NCBI GenBank assembly: GCA_012295275.1
Contig: CM022672.1
Location: 28,899,472 to 28,963,471, forward strand
Length of the DNA stretch: 64,000 nt
Source: Chrysomallon squamiferum
Lineage: Eukaryota; Mollusca; Gastropoda; Neomphalida; Peltospiridae
Direction of reading: 5' to 3'
Position 1 is the stretch's first letter. The number at the start of each line of letters is the position of its first letter. The position numbers and the translations under genes were made by a program. Below the pieces are notes generated by a model, which saw nothing but the letters and a program-made list of their open reading frames with translations, was not told the DNA's origin and did no database searches. Below are positions 49,265-59,625 of the stretch, piece after piece.

Positions 49265-49650
49265 TCAGTGTATCCAGAAAAAGTGATTGTATCCTGTAAT
49301 AGGTATCGATGGATATATAACAGGCCTGATGATGTCAGAAGGGTTGTACAAGCGTTTGCCATCTTTCACTAGCAAAGTGATTGCGGCTTTTTTAGCACTG
49401 GCTGCTAGAGCTTGTTCTTGCTGAAGTTGTCGTCTCTTTGTTTTGTATCTACGATTCTGAAACCAAATTTTCACCTGAGTTTCTGTTAGCTTCAACGATA
49501 ACGCTAAATCAGTTCTTTCCGGTCCGGACAAATAACGCTGATGTCGAAATCTCCGTTCCAGTTCGAAAACCTGTCCGTGCGAAAATGAGGCTCTTGACCT
49601 CTTTTTTCTTGCTTTATGTTGATTCATATTCTTTTGATCAGGCATTACTT
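49265..49650 (-). CDS. Nkx3: Nkx3 coding exon 2 with homeobox
   Basis: 386 nt after the acceptor TATTTTACAG (the AG at 49652-49651). The homeobox occupies 49606-49427. The exon ends ...HFFWIH then TGA at 49267-49265. An AATAAA lies directly after the stop (49263-49258); it could serve as poly(A) signal only for an extremely short 3' UTR, so the real signal is probably further downstream and not identified. Confidence 0.96.
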
Positions 49651-50759
49651 CTGTAAAATAAATGCAAAATATTATCATGATAATAATTAAATATGTATTT
49701 TGTCTTCTACTACTACTAGTACCAAGAACAGCACCTATTCCGATAACAATAACTACAACAATAATAATAATAATAATAACTGTTATTATTCTGATATTGC
49801 TGTTGCTGTTTTATTCTTCCAATCTTAATGTTATTTTTATTATAATTTTAGTATGCATAGTTATTGTAATTAGGCAGTACCAAACAGAGCTGCTAATAGG
49901 TTATGAAATAAAATTAACATTTTCAACTGTTATTTGCATTGGTATTTCTCCTTGCTAAACACTTTGATCTAAAATTTTATTTCCTATTTTCGATATAATT
50001 CGACGAAAATGTACTGTTGAAAAATGTCGGAAGTATACTTTCATAGTATATGTGATGCCGAGTTAATTTCTTGTTTTTTTGCTTTCATTTTACCACTAAG
50101 TGTTTTATAGGAAGAAATAAGATGCTTAGTATTCGTAATACACTTTTGCAGTTTTCACTATTTTACAATATTTTCCGAAGTGCGACAGAAATTTGTTAGA
50201 AACTGTTTAATGAACATATCCATCTGAAGTCATCAGCTGTAATACCTACAGAGTGAAATACACGACCTTCATTTGTTAGTATCACAGGATTATTATTCAG
50301 ATTATTATTATTATTGTTGTTGTTGTTGTTGTTTAAATATTGTTTTATTTATTATTATCGCTTCTTTTTTATTTTTTTTATTTGTGCTTTTATTTTTTCA
50401 TTCTGTGTTGTCTGTTGATTTCAGATTTCTGTCTTCTGCATTTAAAGAGATAAAAAAATTCCAGAATTTGAAAGTATTCAAAAAGACTTAAAAACAAAAA
50501 CAAAAAACAAAAAACAAAAAATGAAAGCACAACAAAAAGAACCCTCAGAAAAAATAAGACTATCAACAACAACAACAAAAATTGATTAAAACAGAGCCTT
50601 GAAATAATGTTTTGTTTTATTTTATGAATGACTATCAAATGTGTCCATTTTTGTTCATTCATTTGTTTTGATACACATGTATATATTTTGTATGGAACTA
50701 TTTATTATAACGTAGGACGAATGGATTTTCTTTATGTTTGTTGTATTTTATAGTTTGTT

Positions 50760-50820
<61 letters not shown>

Positions 50821-52035
50821 TGCATATATACACACTCAACTTACTTTGAAAAAAATGATATATAAATATTCATCGTTTACGTTACAAGAAATAATTACAC
50901 AGCAACAAGAACGACAACAACAACAACAACAATAATAATTATATTAACTATATATATTTTGAAAAATATTACCAAATAAAATTCCACTTATAGTGTATTT
51001 TTATTAATTCAAATTTTACGCATCATTAAAACAGTTTTAAAAAAGAAAAAGAGGGTTGAAAAAAGTAAAATAATCTATGCGGTTATTCCCTATTTTCAAC
51101 AAAACTCAAAATGTTTTTAAAAAACTGTCCGCTCTCTCGACAAAGAAGTTAATATCGATCTCAGAGCAATTGTCAGACATGAGACTGTTATCGGAATAAT
51201 TGTCAGACATAAGACTTTTATGTCGGAATAATTGTCAGACATGAGACTGTTATGTCGGAATAATTGTCAGACATAAGACTGTTATGTCGGAATAATTGTC
51301 AGACATGAGACTGTTATGTCGGAATAATTGTCAGACATGAGACTGTTATGTCGGAATAATTGTCAGACGTGAGACTGTTATGTCGGAATAATTGTCAGAC
51401 ATGAGACTGTTATGTCGGAATAATTTGACTGTTAGACGGAATAATTGTCAGACATGAGACTGTTATGTCGGAATAATTGTCAGACATGAGACTGTTATGT
51501 CGGAATAATTGTCAGACATGAGACTGTTATGTCGGAATAATTGTCAGACATAAGACTGTTATGTCGGAATAATTGTCAGACATGAGACTGTTATGTCGGA
51601 ATAATTGTCAGACATGAGACTGTTATGCTTTTATTTTGAGAGGGGTTCAGTAAACAAGAAAGAAAGAAAAATCAGAAGCTAGAAATATCGTTCATTAAAA
51701 AAATTAAAATTTAAACTGTATATATATTCAAATGTCTGTCATTTTCCAAACATTTTCTTTCTTTACTTTATATAACAAAACAACAAATACAGCAATAAAT
51801 ATGTAATAATTAAAATATTAAAGAAAAAGAAATAAAATCACTATCCATTCATATATTTATTATCTTTTTATTATTATTGTTGCTGTTGTTGTTGTTGTTG
51901 TTGCTGCTGCTGTTATTGTTACTTAATTAATTATCAATTTATTTATTTAATTTGTTTTTGTTTCGATATGCAAAACAAATCAAACAAACAAACAGAAACA
52001 ATAAATAATTAAAATGAAATAAAAATAAATAAAAA

Positions 52036-52073
<38 letters not shown>

Positions 52074-53434
52074 CATAAAAATAAATATTCTATCAAAATG
52101 GACATGATTATGTCAACATACAGGGGGAGATCTATAAGGTATACAGTAATGACTGCAGTTATTTTGGAAAGTTAAATGATTTTATTGTAGATTGTATGCA
52201 TATTCATAATGGAATAATAATTACGGACACATCTGATAACATAGTAATTGTAGAAAGTAATAGAAGCAGTAACATTTAACTATCAATCTTTATATTTAAA
52301 AAAAATTATTTTAGTTACACATACCGACATTTCAGGTAATATCTTTACATTCTACAAAATAATACATAATATTTACAGGGTTTTTTTTATTATTGAACGA
52401 AGCACATTTGAATTTATTCGTAGTTATTATGCATTTAATTATATTGCAGTTTATAGTGACTTATTTTTTATTATTATTACTCATGTTGCTAATGTTTTTA
52501 TTAATATTAATGGTTGTTAACTTCATTCAGGAATTTTAAACGAACAGCTATTATTATTATAATAATAATAATAATAATAATACTTTCTTTTTAATATTAA
52601 AGTTATTTCATAGAAGAAATTAGAAGCCTACTCTCCTCCAAAGAAAATACTAAAATAACAAAACAAAACAAAAAACAACGAGAAAGAGGAATATATATAA
52701 ATAATAAAATAAATAAATAAAAATATAAAACATTAATATTAATAATAATAATAATAATAATAAATACAAATAATAATAATAGTAATGGTAGTAATAGATG
52801 TAGTAGTGGTAGTAGCAGTAGCAATAGTAATGGTAGTAATAGTATTTTATGTTTTCTTTCTTTTGGTAAAAAATTTGATTGTTTTGTGTTGAGATTTAAA
52901 TGCTTGTAATTAACATATTTCTAATGTTTTACTTCATAACGAGGTTGTGATGCAAGAAGTTTGATATTTATTATGTGTGTACGTATTAATTAATATCTGA
53001 CTCGACTCACCTGTTAAATCGTCAGTTTCACCTTCCTCTGTGTCGCTGGTATCATGGGAACTGTCCCTGGTGACGTCCTGGGAGGCAGGGGCTGAGTAGG
53101 CAACATAACCCTCTTGATCACAGCAACCATACGTCAACATGTCTGTGTGGTGATCAGAGGATTTTTCTGTTAATTTCAGACGTAGATCTAGCCCCTGTAA
53201 CTGTTCGTTGTCTTCAGCATCTACGTCTGTTCTTTTAATTTCACTATCAGATACGTCGTGTTCGTCGTAGATTTTAAAACGACTTTTTCGCTCTTTATTG
53301 TTGCAAACAGACGAAGTTTCAACAAGTTCCTGACTTTTTTCAGTGTTTTTCTCTGCAGATTTATCTTTGTCCGATGTAAGAATATTGACAATTGAAAAAG
53401 CTGTCAGAGCTGTCGGCTGCTGTTCGGAATCCAT
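49265..53434 (-). CDS. Nkx3: Nkx3/bagpipe-type NK homeodomain transcription factor
   Basis: Two coding exons on the minus strand, join of 53434-53011 and 49650-49265, give 269 residues plus stop. Residues 13-19 are FSIVNIL, an EH1/TN motif (FSIxxIL) that in this family recruits Groucho-type co-repressors. Residues 20-140 are acidic and Ser/Thr-rich. The homeodomain is residues 157-216 with all hallmarks: F8, L16, F20, W48, F49, N51, R53, and Tyr at position 54, typical of the NK-2 class. [10 protein letters not shown] and [11 protein letters not shown] are characteristic of the bagpipe/Nkx3-2 group, as is the C-terminal [16 protein letters not shown] stretch (residues 228-243), which corresponds to the KKVAVKVLV-type tail of Nkx3-2. 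Family members act in the nucleus and pattern visceral mesoderm and, in vertebrates, cartilage. Splice sites are canonical and the phases fit (G|AA). The start is the only ATG upstream of the EH1 motif in the frame. Nkx3-2 versus a single Nkx3 ortholog cannot be separated without a tree. Confidence 0.96.
50762..50816. repeat. (CA)n microsatellite
   Basis: About 27 CA dinucleotides in the Nkx3 intron. Confidence 0.95.
51170..51630. repeat. 32-bp minisatellite in the Nkx3 intron
   Basis: About 14 units of 'gtcggaataattgtcagaca' plus 'tgagactgttat', nearly identical, with a/g and g/a variants ('cataagac', 'cgtgagac') and one unit shortened near 51420-51440. The low divergence suggests it is variable in the population. 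Confidence 0.95.
53011..53434 (-). CDS. Nkx3: Nkx3 coding exon 1
   Basis: 424 nt: 141 codons plus one base. Starts with a true ATG (CAT at 53432-53434) and [13 protein letters not shown]. Ends ...DDLT plus G before the donor GTGAGT (53010 downward). Carries the EH1 motif and a long acidic stretch including [12 protein letters not shown] (residues 128-139). No signal peptide or membrane segment. Confidence 0.94.
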
Positions 53435-53720
53435 CAGATAAAAAACTGAAGAAATACACCGTCTGCCAGAAACTGTCCCGTCACACTCTTACAAGAATCC
53501 TTGAAAACATCCTCGTTTTGATTATTATCACTGACTTCTGTCCAATGTTTTAACACTTTTTAAACATCATACATTACAGCGCTGCTTAACACAACCTGGA
53601 TAATTTGCTGCAAATTGGGCGTGACAGATAAGAGGACCGCCCCAACAGATTTCAAGCCTCGGTATAGCTTTCGCTATATGATTGGCAGCCAGAGACGTGT
53701 CGACAGTTCAATAAAGAAAA
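53435..53720 (-). promoter_or_regulatory. Candidate Nkx3 promoter and 5' UTR
   Basis: CpG-containing DNA directly upstream of the start codon. An inverted CCAAT box (ATTGG at 53681-53685, reading GCCAAT on the gene strand) lies about 250 bp upstream, and a GATA site (AGATAAG at 53627-53633) about 195 bp upstream, with a GC-rich ggggcgg box between them. No good TATA box at a fitting distance. The transcription start is not defined. Confidence 0.4.
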
Positions 53721-53844
53721 CTGTTTTGGGAATGCGTTTGTCAGTTTATAAGTGTACAAATTGTGCGTGCGCCTAACCATCATTTTATATTTGTCTAAAT
53801 TTTTCTTAAATCTATTTAAAAAAAATTCCATTCAAGCCTGTGTT

Positions 53845-53910
53845 CGGATTATCATGACGAGTCGCGGGTTCAATCCTTGTATCAGGACACACATCATTTT
53901 TTTTCACCAC
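53845..53910 (+). repeat. tRNA-derived SINE fragment
   Basis: 'gagtcgcgggttcaatcctt' contains a perfect Pol III B-box (GGTTCAATCC), followed by 'gtatcaggacacac' and a T-run. This matches the T-arm and tail layout of tRNA-derived SINEs. The A-box half is missing or decayed. Confidence 0.55.
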
Positions 53911-53993
53911 AAGTACAGGGTGTATCCTTTCTTGTATAATCATTCAAAAGTTTTATCTGAAAATTAAACTGAGATTTGGCAAACGTCTTTTTT

Positions 53994-53995
<2 letters not shown>

Positions 53996-54053
<58 letters not shown>
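53996..54053. repeat. (AAT)n microsatellite
   Basis: About 19 AAT trinucleotides upstream of Nkx3; the Asn-rich open frame through it is an artefact. Confidence 0.95.
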
Positions 54054-54054
<1 letters not shown>

Positions 54055-54059
54055 GAATA

Positions 54060-55300
54060 AGAAGAAGAAAGAGAACAACAACAACAACGACATTACTAAC
54101 AACAAAAAAGTTAATTACAGAGGTTAATCAAGAAATAAAAGTGATTTTGCTATCTAACTGGTTAGTTTTTGAATGTGATAATTACTTTATATCTTTCAAA
54201 AACTGAGAAATGATCTGCTGTATTTATGGTTATTTATTTCAGTATGTAGACCACCCTATTTGTCACAATGCATAAAGAAGTGTGAAATGGGAAAATGATA
54301 TTTCAGCAATTAAACTTCTAGCAAGAGAAATGTGTTTTGTTTTTATGTTTAGCCAAAGAAACACAGCTAATAAAAGCCTACTGGGCATTTCCATTGAACT
54401 TCGCGGATCTTTACCAGATGTTATTTCAGTTACAAGTTAGAAGGTTGAATTTCAGTATGTATTTTTTTTTTATTTCACTTTGTATCAAATATATTCAAAC
54501 TAAATTTAGTTAACAAAAACATATTTTAATGAATAAACAAGTAAAAATAGCATAAAAAAACAAACAAAAAAAACAATCAAACAAAAACATATAAGTAAAT
54601 AAATAGACAAATAAACAAATAAACAAAAAAACCCAACAATAAACATCAACCAAAAAAATAAAAACCCAACAAAAACAAACATATAAATAAACAATTGAAA
54701 TAAACAAAGAAAAAATATAATAAAGTGAAATGAGAGAAAGAAAGAAAAACGTAATAGTGTGTATGAGTGAAAGTGTATTGGGATTACATATTCTTTTTGT
54801 GGTTTTTTTACGAAAACAAACATGCATACACATACATGAACTTATATACTTTTATACAAACACACACACAAAAAAAAAAATATTCACATATGCTATGAAT
54901 GTAAGTACATCTACAAAATATAAATATATAATAAATAATAAATATTAGTACTATTTATATCTCAACATAATTATAAAAGTCAGTTTCAATAAAAAAAAAT
55001 ATTAACAATTTTAAACAATTTTAAATTGTATTTATTTTTTAATCGACTAATATTATTTATAAAATTAAAACAATATATATATTAATTAAATGTATATATA
55101 TATATATATTACATTTAATTAAAATTTCAAATATATTATTATAATGTTATTATTATTGTTGTTGTTGAATTTTTTGTCATTTTGTATGTTTGTAGGTTTG
55201 TGTTTTTTCTTTAACGATGTTATTTGTGTGTAATTTAAAAAAAAAAATTTTTTAAGAACTATATCATTTCCACTTTGAAAAATAATTAGACTGTTAGTAA
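54060..55300. other. AT-rich upstream flank
   Basis: Contains a (CAAA/TAAA)n-rich segment at 54520-54710 and a perfect AT-rich hairpin at 55083-55122 (arms 'ttaattaaatgta' and 'tacatttaattaa'). No coding signal. Confidence 0.6.
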
Positions 55301-55389
55301 CGTGTCAGAAAAACACTCTGCCTAAATACTGTCTAGCAGTAATTTATTATGTATACAGCAGTCAACTAGCTGTTCAAGTACGCTTGACA

Positions 55390-55490
55390 TGGGACAGGTT
55401 CTGATTTGCTAAAGAGTTATGAACGAGTCAGGTACACGTTCCTCGTAATCAACTGTTTCTATTTTCTTCTTGGAGCAGAAAGTTTGTGTA
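55390..55490. repeat. Upstream duplicated non-coding block, copy 1
   Basis: 'caggttctgatttgctaaag' followed by 'gttatgaacgagtcaggta' and 'ctattttcttcttggagca' recurs at 59534-59625 in the same orientation. Both lie upstream of Nkx3. CpG-containing, no coding capacity. It could be a dispersed element or a duplicated regulatory segment. Confidence 0.65.
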
Positions 55491-56450
55491 CTCGGGAAGG
55501 AGGCAGAGAAACTATTATCTCAACTCCCACTCCTTGACATTGTTCTTGCAAACTATTATCTAGACAACTGCTTCCAGATGATTCCATAAGAATCTCTCGC
55601 TGAAGCGACATTTGGGCAGAGTTAGCACGGGGAGTGAGATAAACAGAAGTCCCAATTACTGAAAACTGTAGGAAAACTTTTCTTTTTAGCTTGTTCCGGT
55701 TATTTCTTTGCCCTTTTCAAAAAGAAACATAAAAGGTTTATCATAACAGTAGATGAATATAAAATTTCCCTATCAGTGATCACGAGGTATCGCAGTGCTG
55801 CTCACTTTGTCTAATTATGTTCTGTGGCTGCATTCATTGCTCTGCGTTTTATTAAGTGTTTCTGAAAAAAAAAAAAAAATCGCTTCTTACCCCAGTTCGC
55901 AAAACTATCTCGAGGCGGATTCAACTGCCAACATTTTCCACATGCGCGTTTCTGTTTAATCTATTATGAAATCATAAAAAAATAATAAATAAAAAAATAA
56001 AAAGATGAAGAAGAAAAAAGGCATTGTCATTTGTAATAAAGTTTAAATGCTGATGTTATCATTAGTTTTCTGTTCTAGGATGCTGTAGTAAGATTGTTGT
56101 ACTGAGAAAGAAAGAAAGTGAGAGAAAAAAAAAAAACGACAAGTATGTGTATATGCGTGTGTGCGTATGTGTGTTTAAATAAGTGTATGTTTTACAAATA
56201 AATCCAGGACTGTAGCTGTACTTCGAGTAACCCCTGCAATAAGTGTGGTTTTACAAGATTTGTAAAACATGCGTTTTGACGAGAGACGTGTACGCGGAGA
56301 TTCACAAATCTGAGCACAGCTTTACGGAAAAGCGTTCAAGAATAGCTGTAAAATTTACACCAGCCACGCAGCAGTATTTATTCTGGAATAAGTAGATACA
56401 GTTTCACCTTCTCTTTTACTTAACATCCTTTTGAGTGTTTCGAAAAATCA
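55490..56450. other. Upstream flank, moderately GC-rich, no gene
   Basis: 55490-55700 is less AT-rich than average and has 'aactattatct' twice (near 55510 and 55550). An A-run lies near 55865. No open frame of note. Possible regulatory DNA. Confidence 0.4.
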
Positions 56451-56690
56451 GGTACTGACAGGCCGCCGTCGTTAATGTGAAATCCGCCAGTTTCACGTGA
56501 TTTACGTGTCGTCTGTCAACGCTTTGATGGGACTGAAAGTCGTTGAGCAAACACGCGCAATGCGCGTGCTTATGAGATACTGGCCAAAATGCGAGCTAAA
56601 TATGGTATTTAATAGCCGAAGTGTTTACGGACAAGGAGAAAATGACTACGTGTTGACATGTCGTGCCGGGGGTTTCGTCTGAAAGCAGAG
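56450..56690. promoter_or_regulatory. CpG-rich patch with NRF1-like palindrome
   Basis: About 240 bp with many CpGs in an AT-rich setting, including CACGCGCA-A-TGCGCGTG at 56552-56568, a perfect 8-bp palindrome around one central base resembling an NRF1 site (GCGCATGCGC) with an extra base. The plus strand is open for about 60 codons but shows no known domain. Candidate regulatory element or unmapped promoter. Confidence 0.35.
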
Positions 56691-57138
56691 TTTAATTTTT
56701 CAAAGTGGAATTGAATTGTACGTTCTAAATTGTTTTCAACTTCCATAAAGTCGTTCTGTCCTTACTTTAAAAACTTGTTTTTCTCTTTCTTTCTTTCGTT
56801 CTTGTTTTTTCTTTTCTTTCTCTTTTCTTTCTTTTTTTCTTTCTTTTTTTCTTGTTTTTCAAATAATTGTAATTGTTTGTAGGTTACGTCATTTGTATCA
56901 TGAATAGACAAACACAATATTAGTTCTAAGAGAGCTTTGATTTTTTTTTTTTTTTTTTTTGAAAGTACAGAGTCGGTGTTTGACAATGAATTATAACTTT
57001 TAACAGACATTAAAATATAACTTAAAAAAACATTTCTCAAATAAAAATATCTGTATTCATTACATAATGTTTAATTTATATGTATGAAATATTTATATCA
57101 ATTTATCTTTTTTTCATCTCTTAAAATTATACTTTATT

Positions 57139-57194
<56 letters not shown>

Positions 57195-57299
57195 TATTAT
57201 TTGGATGTTTCTTTCCTTGTTGTTTAATCTTGCGCTCGACCTAAAAAAAGTAATTTGGATTATAAGTTGAGGATTATATTATGTAATATTTATTTGCAG

Positions 57300-57344
<45 letters not shown>

Positions 57345-58870
57345 TAAACACAATTAAAATTAGTTATTGTTCAGGTATTATTCAGATTTTGAGATTTTCA
57401 TCAAATGAAGTTGACTCTGTCCAGTTTCCCTTCATTTAGGAACAAATAAATGAATTAATAATAATAAGAAGAAGAAGAAGAATCTTTTGGCATTTTGAAA
57501 AGATTTATCTTTACTTTTCTTTCCAAAGTTATTTATATATATATTTAGTTAGTTATTGTTATTACGATTCTATTTCTAATACCACATATACCACTTCTGC
57601 TACTACCACTACCACTTTTATTACCACTACTATTAGTAGATTTAGTTTAGATTTATTTTAATTAATTGCTATTTTGCTTGTTTTTATTGTTTGTTTGTTT
57701 TGTGGGGGGGGTGTTTATTTTATTTTATTTTGTTTTTTGTTATTGTCATGGTTTGTTTTGGGATTGTTTTTCTTCTATTAATTTTTGTTGTTGTTGTAAA
57801 TAACATATAAAATTAGGATCCTAGACATAGAGAGAGTTACGCATATGTGTGTGTGCGTGAGTGTATGTGTGTGTGGGTGTGGGTGTTTCCTTTAGTAAAT
57901 AGTGTGATGAATTTATTATTGTAGGTTGCGCTGCTTAATGCCTTTAGAAGTGGTTAGTACAAGCATTTAACGCAGCAATGTTTGCTTGTTTTATGACAAG
58001 GCGCATGCTGTTTTAACGGTGCTCGGTGATTTCAGGCTGCCGTTTTGTTTATTTATTTGTGTAAAATCGACTGCGCGATGTTCACTATTCCAGAACGATT
58101 CCACACAAGTATTTGTGCGCTGACATGACTCGCTCGTATCGTGTCTGACAGATTCACAGATTAAAGAGTTCATCGCCGTTTTCTGAAAACAAAACTTTGT
58201 TACTGACGCGTTGCTGAAACAAAGCTGAGATATCAGATACACTCTCTGTATCAGCCGTAAAACATTCTGTCGTTTTACCTTCTTCTTTCTTCTTACTGCT
58301 GTTGTGTTACTGTTTCTACTACTACTACCAACAACACTGCAACTACTGTTATTAGTACTGGAGTGCAGTTAAAACTTCTAATATACAATTAATTCTGATG
58401 AAAAAATAGATAATATTCATTTGTGTACGCGTTTCTGCGTGTAAATATTTTTTCTTAAAGAAGTGATAATTTCTGAAAAGTTTGAGGTCTGAAAAGTTTA
58501 GCGAATTAGTTTTCAAGAAACGTAAAAGACATCATGTCATCAGATCATTAATATAAGACGCGATGTGAAAACCGACACCAAACTCCTCACATCTAGACGT
58601 TAATATGAAACCATTCTCATAATTACGTGCTGACAATTTCTGGCATATTTATGCGCTACAGAACCGGTTTACCGCACAAGAACTTGTCAAAGAAATCGAC
58701 GTTCATTGAAAACATTACACGTATGCCAGGAATCTCTCTATGCGATAAAAATGGTCCTTTCTGAGATTAGAAGGTGAATTTAACAGTTCTTTATCAAAGT
58801 GTACGTTTCAAAAACTGAATTGGTTAGCAGATGGTAACATTTCTAAACATTATATATTTGTCTGTGTTCG
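56690..58870. other. Non-coding flank with microsatellites
   Basis: Contains T/C-rich text at 56770-56855, a T-run at 56941-56960, (ATT)n at 57147-57200, (CA)n at 57303-57342 and a G-run near 57700-57710. CpG-containing DNA at 57920-58260 and 58430-58760 has no recognised coding content. Confidence 0.5.
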
Positions 58871-58880
58871 TATGTATGTA

Positions 58881-59489
58881 CATGGTGTCTCAAAAGTAAC
58901 CGAGCTGCGGTTAAATAAAATTAATTTAAAAAATAACAAATTTAATATCATCTTTTATGTAATTTTATGTTATCTTTTGTACTATTCATTTACTTCTGTC
59001 AATAGTAGTCTTTGGAATGATTTTTGTTACCTGATTGTAGTGTTCTTCGTGATCGAGACTTCTGTTTTAGCGCGCGCTACTGGACTCTCCACGGTTTGAC
59101 TTGAAATTTTACCCTCACTGTTAAAAATGCAGCGAACAACTTTAAATTTAAACGAATGGCCTGCAAGATCCCCGGATCTGACACCACCTGATTTCTTTCT
59201 ATGGGTGGTTCTAAAAAACGCAGTTTATGCTAACAAACCTAGGACCATTGATCAACTGAAACAAAGTATTCAGCACTAATGGAACCAAATTTCAGTGGAA
59301 ACTTGCCAGAAAGTATGTCACAGCGTTGTCAAAAGGTGTCGTGATTGTATTGACATTTTAATATCATCAAGGTGATTGTCCAAGGTTGACATTTTGAACA
59401 TTTGTAAATACTAAATATACAGATTATATTTGTTGTTTTTAATATCTAATTTTATTTAAGTTTGCGGTTCGGTTACTTTTGGGACACCA

Positions 59490-59491
<2 letters not shown>
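58881..59491 (+). mobile_element. Deleted mariner-like element 2 (C-terminal remnant)
   Basis: Inverted ends 'catggtgtctcaaaagtaac' and, on the other strand, 'catggtgtcccaaaagtaac'. Flanked by TA at 58879-58880 and 59492-59493. The internal sequence is clearly the same family as element 1: both share the text before the transposase start ('gttatcttttgtactattc', 'aatgcag.gaacaacttta'). Here the DNA-binding domain is deleted: codons for MQRTTLNLNE are joined directly to 'WPARSPDLTPPDFFLW', the block with the last catalytic acid of mariner-type transposases. It sits in a GT microsatellite. Non-autonomous. Confidence 0.9.
59127..59279 (+). pseudogene. Internally deleted transposase
   Basis: A 50-codon open frame from a true ATG: the first ten residues of the transposase, then the region around the third catalytic acid (SPDLTPPDFF), then VYANKPRTIDQLKQ and a stop. 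The deletion is in frame. It lacks the helix-turn-helix and the first two catalytic residues, so it is inactive. Further transposase text ('WNQISVETCQKV') continues after the stop. Confidence 0.8.

Positions 59492-59493
<2 letters not shown>

Positions 59494-59535
<42 letters not shown>
59494..59535. repeat. (TG)n microsatellite
   Basis: About 20 TG dinucleotides directly abutting the right end of mariner element 2, which appears to have inserted at a TA in this repeat. Confidence 0.9.
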
Positions 59536-59536
<1 letters not shown>

Positions 59537-59625
59537 CAAGTTCTGATTTGTCAAATTGTTATAAACGAGTCAGGTTCATAATATACATATATCAACCGCT
59601 TTTATTTTCTTGAAGCACGAAAAGA
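59534..59625. repeat. Upstream duplicated non-coding block, copy 2
   Basis: Direct, diverged repeat of 55390-55490 ('caagttctgatttgtcaaat', 'gttataaacgagtcaggtt', 'cttttattttcttgaagca'). Confidence 0.65.

Larger units (their letters stand above)
49651..53010 (-). other. Nkx3 intron, 3.36 kb
   Basis: GT-AG intron with donor GTGAGT and acceptor TTTTACAG. It holds a (CA)n at 50762-50816, (CAA)n near 50913-50932, the 32-bp minisatellite at 51170-51630, (GTT)n/(GCT)n near 51880-51910, and AAT/TAG-type runs near 52035-52070 and 52740-52845. No further exon or non-coding RNA is identified. Confidence 0.9.

Noticed and set aside
49438-49656. Plus-strand open frame across the homeobox exon
   Set aside because: It is the antisense shadow of the Nkx3 homeodomain exon.
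51170-51630. CRISPR-like array of 32-bp repeats
   Set aside because: Units are directly adjoining with no spacers; it is an intronic minisatellite in animal DNA.
56497-56682. Plus-strand 61-codon frame in the CpG-rich patch
   Set aside because: No domain or repeat match that I recognise, and high GC alone lengthens open frames here; kept as a regulatory candidate instead.
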